From Desulfatibacillum sp. (GTDB lineage Bacteria > Desulfobacterota > Desulfobacteria > Desulfobacterales > SpSt-501): 64,000 nucleotides of DNA. Shown here in pieces: positions 7,344 through 14,245 of this stretch. The notes beneath the pieces were generated by a model. That model was given only the letters and a program-made list of their open reading frames with translations, made no database searches and had not been told where the DNA came from. Position 1 is the stretch's first letter. Each line of letters starts with the position of its first letter. The position numbers were made by a program, and so were the translations under genes. Location of the stretch: the NCBI GenBank assembly GCA_020725555.1, contig DYEU01000032.1:124001-188000 (forward strand). The letters run 5' to 3'.

Positions 7344-8543
7344 ATGTCCAAAAGTCTGCCTCCCGCGGCCGAAGAGCGCCTGCGCCCCGCCGCGCAGGCC
7401 CGCTGGTTCGGCGGCATCCACGAGATCGACCGCGAGCGCTGGGATGCGCTCGCACTGCCGCTGGAGACGCCCTTCCTCGAGTGGGACTGGCTTCGGCTGC
7501 TGGAGTCTTCGGGAAGTGTGGGGCCCGCGGCCGGCTGGATTCCCTGCCATTTGACCCTCTGGGAGGACGGACGCCTCCTCGCCGCCGCGCCCCTCTACAT
7601 CAAGCTCCACAGCGAGGGCGAATTCGTCTTCGACCGTCTCTGGGCCGAAGCCGCCCGGCGCCTGGGCCGCCGCTATTACCCCAAGCTCGTCGGGATGAGC
7701 CCCTTTACGCCGATGATCGGCTACCGTTTCCTGACGGCGCCGGGCGAGGGGTCGGCGGCGCTCGGCCTGCGGCTTGCGGCGGAGATCGAGCGCTTCTGCT
7801 GCCGGGCGGGCCTCTCCGGGTCGGCCTTCCACTTCGTCGATCCGGCCTGGGGAGAGGAGATGGGGGCGGCCGGCTACCGCGGCTGGGTTCACCAGAGTTT
7901 TCTCTGGGAAAACGAGGGCTACGGCGACCTGGAAGCCTTTCTCGCGCGGTTCACCTCCGCCCGGCGCCGCCTGATCCGCCGGGAGCGCAGGGCCCTGCGC
8001 GAGCAGGGCATCCTCACGCGGATGATCCCCGGCGAGCGCCTTCCCCCCGAGCTCTACGGCCGGATGTGGGATTTCTACGCGGCCACCAACGACCGCTTCG
8101 GCCCCTGGGGCTGCCGCTACCTGACGCGGAGTTTTTTCCTGGGGCTCGCCGAACGGTTCGCCCGCCGGCTCGTCTTCTCGGTCGCTTGCGCCGCGGGCCG
8201 CGAGGAAGACCCCCTGGGGATGGCGCTCCTGGTGCGCAAGGGGGAGCGTCTCTACGGCCGGTACTGGGGATGCCGCGAAGAGATCCGCTACCTGCACTTT
8301 GAGACCTGCTACTACCGGCCGATCGAATGGGCGATCGCCGAGGGGGTGCGCTTCTTCGACCCCGGGATGGGCGGGGAACACAAGATGCTGCGGGGGTTTC
8401 GCTCGGTTCCCAACCGCAGCCTGCACCGCTTCGTCGACCCGGTCCTCCAGGGGCTGCTCGAACGGCATCTCCCCGCGGTCAACGAGCTCGAGCTCGAGGC
8501 CATCGGCGAGTTGAACGCCCAGGTCCCCTTCCGGCGGGGGTAG
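7344..8543 (+). CDS. GNAT-fold protein of the DUF482/COG3146 family
   Basis: 399 residues, typical length for COG3146 (DUF482), a double-GNAT fold related to FemAB-type aminoacyl/acyl transferases and sometimes labelled peptidoglycan biosynthesis/recognition. Recognisable blocks are ETPFLEWDWLRLLE near the N-terminus, FVDPAWGEEM in the middle, and YWGCREEIRYLHFETCYY followed by FFDPGMGGEHKMLRGF at the C-terminus. No membrane segment or signal is seen. Substrate is unknown. It is a single gene flanked by divergent FmdB and convergent DUF3568 genes, read from a possible leaderless promoter. Confidence 0.85.
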   Translation: MSKSLPPAAEERLRPAAQARWFGGIHEIDRERWDALALPLETPFLEWDWLRLLESSGSVGPAAGWIPCHLTLWEDGRLLAAAPLYIKLHSEGEFVFDRLWAEAARRLGRRYYPKLVGMSPFTPMIGYRFLTAPGEGSAALGLRLAAEIERFCCRAGLSGSAFHFVDPAWGEEMGAAGYRGWVHQSFLWENEGYGDLEAFLARFTSARRRLIRRERRALREQGILTRMIPGERLPPELYGRMWDFYAATNDRFGPWGCRYLTRSFFLGLAERFARRLVFSVACAAGREEDPLGMALLVRKGERLYGRYWGCREEIRYLHFETCYYRPIEWAIAEGVRFFDPGMGGEHKMLRGFRSVPNRSLHRFVDPVLQGLLERHLPAVNELELEAIGELNAQVPFRRG

Positions 8544-8582
8544 GGCCGGCCGGGGAGGGGCCGGGAGCGGCCCGGCAGGGCT

Positions 8583-8975
8583 TCAGAGGCGGCGGAGCAG
8601 AAAGTCGTGAAACTGCTCCGAGAGGTCGCGGTTCCAGTAGCCCACCGTGCCGGTCCGCACGGCCACCTCGGTTGCCTCGAGGCCGAGGATGCGCAGGCGG
8701 ATTGTGACCGGCGTGCCGTCGCGGCGGCGGGTCTCGAGGATCAATTGCTCGCCGCGGCTTGTGCGCGAATCGATCGGCATCCCCAGATCCTCGAGGAGCT
8801 GCGTGCAGGCGTTGAGCACGGCGGCGTAGGGTGCGGGGTAGCTGCGGATGAGCTCCCCTTGGATGTAGGAGTAGGCGCCGGCGCCGGCCCCGGCCCCGAC
8901 GACCACGGCGGCGCACCCGCTGGCGAGGAAAGAGGCGCAGAGGACCGCGGACAACCCGCGGCGGATTCGGTCCAT
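8583..8975 (-). CDS. DUF3568 lipoprotein
   Basis: 130 residues with a lipoprotein signal: MDRIRRGLSAVLCASF then the lipobox LASGC, with the lipidated Cys near residue 21. It continues with a Gly/Ala hinge (VVVGAGAGAGAYSYIQGEL), then a beta-rich domain with the family pattern of Tyr-Pro-Ala-Pro plus LEDLGMPIDSRTS. DUF3568 proteins are small, probably outer-membrane-anchored proteins common in Geobacter and Desulfovibrio relatives; function is unknown. The ATG at 8975 is chosen because it begins the signal peptide. The upstream extension is out-of-character Arg/Pro coding. Confidence 0.82.
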   Translation of the reverse strand: MDRIRRGLSAVLCASFLASGCAAVVVGAGAGAGAYSYIQGELIRSYPAPYAAVLNACTQLLEDLGMPIDSRTSRGEQLILETRRRDGTPVTIRLRILGLEATEVAVRTGTVGYWNRDLSEQFHDFLLRRL

Positions 8976-9022
8976 GGCTCGGCTCCCGCGCGGAAGGGGT
9001 GAGGGACGTTCTTCCGCGGCCG

Positions 9023-9050
9023 AGCCTACCATGCCGCCGGCTGCAGTCAA
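9023..9050 (-). promoter_or_regulatory. Candidate promoter for the DUF3568 lipoprotein
   Basis: TTGACT (complement of 9045-9050), a 16-base spacer, then TAGGCT (complement of 9023-9028). Its -35 box forms an inverted repeat with the -35 box of the divergent promoter 10 bases away. Confidence 0.35.
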
Positions 9051-9059
9051 GGGGCGCGG

Positions 9060-9089
9060 TTGACTTGCACGCCGCCGGCGTCGTAAACA
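9060..9089 (+). promoter_or_regulatory. Candidate promoter for the DUF2333 gene
   Basis: TTGACT (9060-9065), an 18-base spacer and TAAACA (9084-9089), with the DUF2333 start at 9126. It is back-to-back with the promoter of the divergent lipoprotein gene. Confidence 0.35.
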
Positions 9090-9125
9090 ACCGTTGCGAC
9101 CCTCACGATGCAAGGATCCCCGCCC

Positions 9126-10097
9126 ATGGAAGCCCAGCCGCCCGTCGCCCCCACCCGCTCCACCCGCCTGCTTCGCGGCCTGGTGAAGGTGCTGCTCGCC
9201 CTGCTGTTGATCTGGCCGCTCACGCTGGGCGTCGTCTATCTCGTCAACGAAACCTACACGGCGCTCGACCCCACCCGCTTTCCGCTTTCCTCCTCCCGGG
9301 TGGAGCGCCTCCTCGCGGCCCTCCCCGCCGATCCGACCGAACCCCAGAAAGGGGCGACGCTCGCGCTCGCCATGGTCAACCGCCTCGAGGAGGAGCTCGA
9401 CTCGCGGCTGGGGTGGTCGGTGAACGACCTGTGGCTCTCACCCACCCGCTGGCTCGACAACCGCGCCAACCGCCAGCGCGGGGTGATCTTCGCGACCCGC
9501 ATGCTGACCGCGTTTTTCGCCACCCACCTCGCCAAGTACGGCACCGTGGACGCCGAAAACGAGTGGCTCAAGGAGGCGCGCGAAAAGCGCTTCGCCTTCA
9601 CCGAGGACAGCTGGTGGCTGCCCTCGAGCGAAAGCGAGTTCCGCAAGGGGATCGATCTCGTCCGTCGCTACACGAACGGGCTGAGGGACGGCAAGAGCGT
9701 CTACAACGTCCGCACCGACGACGTCTACAACCTCCTCGTCTACATTCTGGGGCCCCAGTTTCTCGACCAGCCGCTCGGCCTCCTCGTCCAGGCGACGGAG
9801 CAGGTGCCCTACACCGAGCTGGACGACCGCATCTATTACACGCAGGGCGTGGTTCTCGTGCTGCGGGATTTCCTGCACGCCTTCGCGCGCCTCTATCCCT
9901 GGATCGGCGAAAAGGGGGGCGGGGAAAACCTCAAGATCGCCTTTCAGGAAATGGAGCGCATCTGCACCTTCGACCCGCTGGTCGTGCTCCGCGGCCGCCA
10001 CGACTCGATCATGGCCGACCATCGCGGCAAGATGGCGAGCTACCTGATCAGCATGCGCGAGCGGCTGAACGACCTCGCGCAGTCGATCCGCCGCTGA
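9126..10097 (+). CDS. DUF2333 family inner-membrane protein
   Basis: 323 residues. One N-terminal membrane helix (about 19-41, VLLALLLIWPLTLGVVYLV) precedes a long soluble, presumably periplasmic, alpha-helical domain. The domain has conserved blocks GWSVNDLWLSPTRWLDNRANRQ (split here by the Leu-Ser turn) and YYTQGVVLVLRDFL. This is the DUF2333 pattern known from gamma- and deltaproteobacteria; no activity has been assigned. ATG 9126 has AAGGA 9 bases upstream, so it is preferred over an ATG six codons earlier that overlaps that Shine-Dalgarno sequence. It heads a short run with the DMT protein and lipoprotein genes. Confidence 0.86.
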   Translation: MEAQPPVAPTRSTRLLRGLVKVLLALLLIWPLTLGVVYLVNETYTALDPTRFPLSSSRVERLLAALPADPTEPQKGATLALAMVNRLEEELDSRLGWSVNDLWLSPTRWLDNRANRQRGVIFATRMLTAFFATHLAKYGTVDAENEWLKEAREKRFAFTEDSWWLPSSESEFRKGIDLVRRYTNGLRDGKSVYNVRTDDVYNLLVYILGPQFLDQPLGLLVQATEQVPYTELDDRIYYTQGVVLVLRDFLHAFARLYPWIGEKGGGENLKIAFQEMERICTFDPLVVLRGRHDSIMADHRGKMASYLISMRERLNDLAQSIRR

Positions 10098-10119
10098 TCC
10101 CCAAGGAGGCCCCCGGCGC

Positions 10120-10560
10120 ATGGATTCCTGGCTCGTCGTCGGGGCGGTCGCGGCCGCGGGCGGGGCCGCGACCGCGTTGCAGGCCCACTTCATGGGGCTG
10201 CTCGACCGCGCGGGCGGGACGCTGGAGAGCGTCTTCGTCACCTACTTCAGCGGCGGCCTGGTGATCGGCCTCGTGTTCCTGCTGTTGCGGGCGGGAAGCC
10301 TTCTGCCCGCGGGGGGGGCGCCGTGGTATGCCTACGGCTCGGGGCTGCTCGGGCTGGTCATTGTGGCCGCCCTCTCCTACAGCACGCCGCGGCTGGGGCT
10401 GGTGGCGGCCTTCACGATCTTCGTAGCGGCGCAGTTCGCCTTAGGGGCCGTCCTGGATCATTTCGGCTGGCTGGGGGCCCCGGTCAAGCCGCTCGGCCCG
10501 GGCCGCCTGGCCGGACTCCTCCTCCTGCTCGGCGGGGTGTGGCTGATCGTGCGCGGATGA
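10120..10560 (+). CDS. Small DMT-superfamily membrane protein (YdcZ/DUF606-like)
   Basis: 146 residues with four to five predicted membrane helices and the half-size DMT architecture of the YdcZ/DUF606 family. The helices are near 5-27, 38-58, 70-92, 93-112 and 122-143. The family usually acts as homo- or heterodimeric pairs of short proteins, but only one copy is present here. Transported substrate is unknown. Its TGA overlaps the ATG of the next lipoprotein (ATGA), so the two are translationally coupled. Confidence 0.78.
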   Translation: MDSWLVVGAVAAAGGAATALQAHFMGLLDRAGGTLESVFVTYFSGGLVIGLVFLLLRAGSLLPAGGAPWYAYGSGLLGLVIVAALSYSTPRLGLVAAFTIFVAAQFALGAVLDHFGWLGAPVKPLGPGRLAGLLLLLGGVWLIVRG

Positions 10561-11282
10561 TCGGCCGGCGCCTCCTCGCCCTCGGCCTGGCGGCGGCCCT
10601 CCTCGCCGCCTGTGCCGCCCCCCCGCCGCCGCGGGTCATGCCCCCGGCCGGCACCGATCCGACGGCGCCGGAGCCCTGCTGGGGGGCTCTCCGTTTCCGC
10701 TTCGCCTGGCCGCCGGGCGGGGATCCCGCCTGGCACCTCGACCTGCTTTTCGCCGACCGGGTCCTCCGGCCGATCCTGGAGCGGGAGGCCCGCGGGATCC
10801 TCCTGTGGCGGCTGCACCGCCGCGCGGTGCGCGACGGCGCCGGCCACCAGCTGAGCCTGCTGTTTTTCGCCGATCCCGGCACCGCGCGGCGCGTCCTCGC
10901 GGCCGCGGCCGCCCACCCCCTCGTCGCCCGCGCCCGCGAGGCGGGCCGCCTGACCGAGTTCCTCGCGGAGCAGACCGCCTCCGCCCGCCTTGCGGACACC
11001 AGCGACCCCTCCTGGCCCGAGGTCCTGCGCGCCGCCTGGCCGCACTACATCGCGGGGGCAAGCCGCATGTGGCTCGAGCTCGTCCACGCCTTCTCCCCGC
11101 CCGGGGAGCCTTGCGGCGCCGCGGAAGACCTCGACCTCCTGGAACGCGGCTACCGGGAAACCGCCGCCCGGCTCGACGCCCTCTGGCAGGAGGAGGGGCT
11201 GCACGCCTTTCTCCACCACCTCAACGCCCTCTTCGGCTACGCGCCGATTGTGGTCATCGAGGAGCGGCGGCTCAGGTTCTGA
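10557..11282 (+). CDS. Putative lipoprotein, unrecognised
   Basis: 241 residues. A lipoprotein signal (MIGRRLLALGLAAALLAACA, lipobox LLAAC) is followed by a Pro-rich linker and a mostly helical domain with conserved-looking aromatic runs (WHLDLLFADRVLRPILE, WPHYIAGASRMWLEL, FLHHLNALFGYAPI). I do not recognise the family. The start overlaps the stop of the DMT gene. It is probably an outer- or inner-membrane-anchored periplasmic protein; any link to the small DMT protein is only by position. Confidence 0.7.
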   Translation: MIGRRLLALGLAAALLAACAAPPPPRVMPPAGTDPTAPEPCWGALRFRFAWPPGGDPAWHLDLLFADRVLRPILEREARGILLWRLHRRAVRDGAGHQLSLLFFADPGTARRVLAAAAAHPLVARAREAGRLTEFLAEQTASARLADTSDPSWPEVLRAAWPHYIAGASRMWLELVHAFSPPGEPCGAAEDLDLLERGYRETAARLDALWQEEGLHAFLHHLNALFGYAPIVVIEERRLRF

Positions 11283-11406
11283 CGCCCGCACGGCCGGAGC
11301 GGTTGAAGGCGGGGAGCCGCTGCGGTATCTTTCGGCAAACGGCCGCCGGCGGACGCCCGCCGCCCGGTCAGGCGCCATCCCCGCCGGGGGATGGGAGGAG
11401 GACCCC

Positions 11407-11901
11407 ATGAGACGGACGTGCATCCCCTGGGCCGTAGCTGCGGGAGCGGCGGTTCTTTTGGCCTTCGGCGCCGCGCTGGCGCCCGCACAGGAGGACCCCG
11501 CCCGGAAAGGGTGGGGCCGGGAGGACCCCTACAACAAGCTCTACAACCCCCGGGAGATCGAGAAGTTCAAGGCGCGGGTCGTCCGGGTGTTCGAGACGGT
11601 GCCCATGCCGGGCATGTCGCCCGCCACCGCGCTCGAGGTGCGCGAAGGGAACCAGACCCTGGTCGTCCATCTCTGCCCGGTCTGGTTCGCCTCCCCCGGC
11701 CAGGTGGGCGTGCGGCCGGGGGATGCGGTTTCGATCCGGGGAGCCTGGGCCGAGATCGGCGGCAAGGATGTCTTTCTCGCCGCCAAGGTGAAGAAAGGCG
11801 ACACCTACGAGTTCAAGGCCCGCCTGACGCGGGACGGCACCCCCCTGTGGACGCTTACGCCCGAGGAACTCGCCCGCGAGCGAGCCAAGAGCGACGATTG
11901 A
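11407..11901 (+). CDS. Exported protein, possible OB-fold
   Basis: 164 residues with a signal peptide (MRRTCIPWAVAAGAAVLLAF, cleavage near ALAPAQ) and a beta-rich domain: FKARVVRVFETVPM, ALEVREGNQTLVVHLCP, VGVRPGDAVSIRGAW, KDVFLAAKVKKGD. The strand pattern and the VRPGDAVSIRG turn resemble small periplasmic OB-fold proteins, but I cannot name the family. ATG 11407 has GGGAGGAGG upstream, a strong ribosome-binding site. The long frame that continues upstream is a shadow of the preceding gene. Confidence 0.72.
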   Translation: MRRTCIPWAVAAGAAVLLAFGAALAPAQEDPARKGWGREDPYNKLYNPREIEKFKARVVRVFETVPMPGMSPATALEVREGNQTLVVHLCPVWFASPGQVGVRPGDAVSIRGAWAEIGGKDVFLAAKVKKGDTYEFKARLTRDGTPLWTLTPEELARERAKSDD

Positions 11902-11936
11902 GCCCCTCGCCGGCCGACGGAAGGACGCCCCCCGCG

Positions 11937-12485
11937 ATGACCCCCGCCGCTCCCCCGCCGCCCGTCATCTCCATCGTCGGGCGCTCCCGCTCGGGGAAGA
12001 CCACCCTGATCGAAAAGCTCATCCCGGAGCTCGTGCGCCGCGGCTACCGCATCGGCACGATCAAGCACACCCACCACGAGGTGCGCTCCGACCGCGAGGG
12101 CAAGGACTCCGCGCGACACCGCGCCGCGGGTGCGCATACGGTGGTGCTCGCCTCGGAGGGCGAGATCGCCCTTTTCCGCAACGCCGCCGCGCCCCGCCTG
12201 GAGCCGCTGCTGCGCTACTTCGACGACGTGGACCTGGTGATCACCGAAGGCTACAAGCGGGAAGCGCGGCCCAAGATCGAGGTCCTCCGCCGCGCCGTCG
12301 GGGAAAGCGAGCTCCTGTGCGCAAACGACCCCCTGCTCGTCGCCGTGGCCGCCGACGGGCCGGTCGCGGCGCCGGTGCCGGTGTTTTCCCTGGACGACGC
12401 CGCGGGCCTCGCCGGGTTCATCGTCGAGCGCTTTTTAGGCTCCCGCGCCGCCGACCGCACCCCGCCCGAGGACACCGCACGATGA
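11937..12485 (+). CDS. mobB: Molybdopterin-guanine dinucleotide biosynthesis adaptor MobB
   Basis: 182 residues. P-loop GRSRSGKTT near the N-terminus (about 16-24), then GTIKHTHHE and DLVITEGYKRE, the MobB signatures. MobB is a GTP-binding adaptor that assists MobA in forming molybdopterin guanine dinucleotide for formate dehydrogenases and related oxidoreductases. None of those enzymes lies in this window. The start at 11937 follows GGAAGGA. The final ATGA overlap with the downstream PAS/sigma-54 regulator is suggestive of regulation of molybdoenzymes, which is inference. Confidence 0.88.
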   Translation: MTPAAPPPPVISIVGRSRSGKTTLIEKLIPELVRRGYRIGTIKHTHHEVRSDREGKDSARHRAAGAHTVVLASEGEIALFRNAAAPRLEPLLRYFDDVDLVITEGYKREARPKIEVLRRAVGESELLCANDPLLVAVAADGPVAAPVPVFSLDDAAGLAGFIVERFLGSRAADRTPPEDTAR

Positions 12486-13825
12486 ACGGCGCCCCGCTCG
12501 CATCGATCTTCTGCCGCCCGGACAACCTGGAACTCGTGCTCGACAACCTGCAGGAGGGCATCATCGCCCATGACCCGGAGCGCCGCATCTTCTTCTTCAA
12601 CCGCGAGGCCGAGCGCATCACCGGCTACGCCCGCGCCGAGGTCCTCGGCCGGGACTGCCACGAGGCGTTCGGCGCGCCCTTCTGCGGGGGGCACTGCTCG
12701 TTCTGCGAGCGCCCCGCGTCCGTCCCGCAGATCCCCGACTACACGACGACCATCACGACGCGCAACGGCGAGAGCCGCAGGATCGAGATGCGCATCACCT
12801 GCATGCAGGGCCCGGACGGCGCCCTCGGCGGGGTTCTCGCCTGCTTTCGGGACGTGACGGATCTGCTGAGCCTGCGGATGAAGGCCGGCGAGCCGGTCCG
12901 CTGCGGCGACCTGATCGGCCGCGATCACAAGATGCTCAGCGTCTTCGAGCAGATCCGCGATGTGGCGGCCTACGACTTCCCGGTGCACATCTCGGGGGAG
13001 ACCGGGACCGGAAAGGAGCTCGTGGCCCAGGCGATCCACAACGAGAGCCCCCGCGCCGGGGCGCCCTTCGTGCCTATCAATTGCGGGGCCCTCCCCGAGA
13101 GCCTGATCGAATCGGAGCTCTTCGGGCACGTGAAGGGGGCCTTTTCCGGGGCGGTGCGCGACCGCCGCGGCCGCTTCGAGATCGCCGACGGGGGGACGGT
13201 GTTTCTGGACGAGGTGGCGGAGCTTTCGCCGGCGATGCAGGTGAAGCTGTTGCGCTTCCTGCAGGAGGGGCGCTTCGAGCGCGTGGGGGGCGAGGAAACC
13301 GTCTCCGTGAACGTGCGCATCCTCAGCGCCACCAACCGCTCGCTCAAGAAGGAGGTGGAGCGGCGGCGTTTCCGCGAGGACCTCTTCTACCGCCTGAACG
13401 TCATCCCCATCCGGCTCCCGCCGCTGCGCGAGCGCAAGAACGACATCCCGCTCTTGATCGATCATTTCCTGCGGGAGGCCGCCGCGCGCTACGGCCGCGA
13501 GGTGCCGCGGCTCTCGCACCGCGCGCTCGCCGTGATGCTCGACTACCGCTGGCCGGGAAACGTGCGCGAGCTGCAGAACGCCGTCCAGTTCGCCTTCGTC
13601 CAGTGCGAGGGCCGGCGCATCGAGCCGGAACACCTCCCGCTCGAGCTCCGGCAGGCGGCCGCCCTCTGCCCGCGGCGCGGGCCGCAGCGCAAGCTCGCCC
13701 CGGAGGCCGTGGCCCGCGCCCTCGAGCAGACGGGGGGGAACAAGGCGAAGGCGGCGAAACTCCTGGGGGTGGGGCGCGCGACCCTCTACCGCTTCCTCGG
13801 CGAGCACCCCGAGTTCACCGCGTGA
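12482..13825 (+). CDS. PAS-domain sigma-54-dependent activator with Cys-rich sensor
   Basis: 447 residues. The PAS domain (about 14-128) carries four cysteines, Cys59, Cys68, Cys72 and Cys75 (CGGHCSFC), which could bind an Fe-S cluster or another metal. The AAA+ domain has Walker A GETGTGKE (172-179) and Walker B VFLDEVAEL. The sigma-54 loop reads GAFSGA (219-224) instead of GAFTGA. The C-terminal Fis helix-turn-helix ends NKAKAAKLLGVGRATLYRFL. There is no receiver domain, so it senses its signal directly, plausibly redox. It is coupled to mobB by ATGA. Its 3' end overlaps the convergent CO dehydrogenase partner gene by 11 bp. Confidence 0.93.
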   Translation: MNGAPLASIFCRPDNLELVLDNLQEGIIAHDPERRIFFFNREAERITGYARAEVLGRDCHEAFGAPFCGGHCSFCERPASVPQIPDYTTTITTRNGESRRIEMRITCMQGPDGALGGVLACFRDVTDLLSLRMKAGEPVRCGDLIGRDHKMLSVFEQIRDVAAYDFPVHISGETGTGKELVAQAIHNESPRAGAPFVPINCGALPESLIESELFGHVKGAFSGAVRDRRGRFEIADGGTVFLDEVAELSPAMQVKLLRFLQEGRFERVGGEETVSVNVRILSATNRSLKKEVERRRFREDLFYRLNVIPIRLPPLRERKNDIPLLIDHFLREAAARYGREVPRLSHRALAVMLDYRWPGNVRELQNAVQFAFVQCEGRRIEPEHLPLELRQAAALCPRRGPQRKLAPEAVARALEQTGGNKAKAAKLLGVGRATLYRFLGEHPEFTA

Positions 13826-14168
13826 GGCCGAGCTCGGCCTTGAGCCACGCCTTCACCCGCTCGTCGGGGGCGTAGACCCCTTTCAGCTCGCAGACTTCCT
13901 TCTCGAAACGCTCCGGCAGCTCGAAGCAGGCGAGCTCCTCGGCCTGCTCGGAGTTGCGCCGGATCAGGTAGATGCGGTAGGGCCGGTTCCAGCAGTTCAC
14001 CACGAAGTAGGTCGTGTAGTCGCCCTTGGAGCGGATCACGTAACCGTCGCCGCGCGCCCAGTTGTTCCCCCACTCGAGGTAGAGCCGCACCGCCTCCTCC
14101 GGGGTCATCTCCCAGTGGATCTCCTCGATCAGGTCGGGCCGTCGTTTCAGCTCTTCCAGACTGAGCAT
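13815..14168 (-). CDS. Small protein downstream of CO dehydrogenase
   Basis: 117 residues, soluble and acidic. It opens with MLSLEELKRRPDLIEEIHWEM and then has VRLYLEWGNNWARGD, a YFVVNCWNRPYRIYLIRR strand pair and a C-terminal helix. It resembles, from memory, the DVU0772-type family of sulfate reducers; that assignment is tentative and gives no function. It follows cooS by 77 bp on the same strand and is the only other gene in that unit, so a role in CO metabolism or its control is possible. It overlaps the convergent regulator by 11 bp. Confidence 0.72.
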   Translation of the reverse strand: MLSLEELKRRPDLIEEIHWEMTPEEAVRLYLEWGNNWARGDGYVIRSKGDYTTYFVVNCWNRPYRIYLIRRNSEQAEELACFELPERFEKEVCELKGVYAPDERVKAWLKAELGLTR

Positions 14169-14245
14169 CCCGTCCTCCGGAAAAAGGCCGGGGCGCCCGC
14201 GAGGGGGCGCCCCGGAGATGTCGCCGCGGGATAGCCGGCCGCTTC

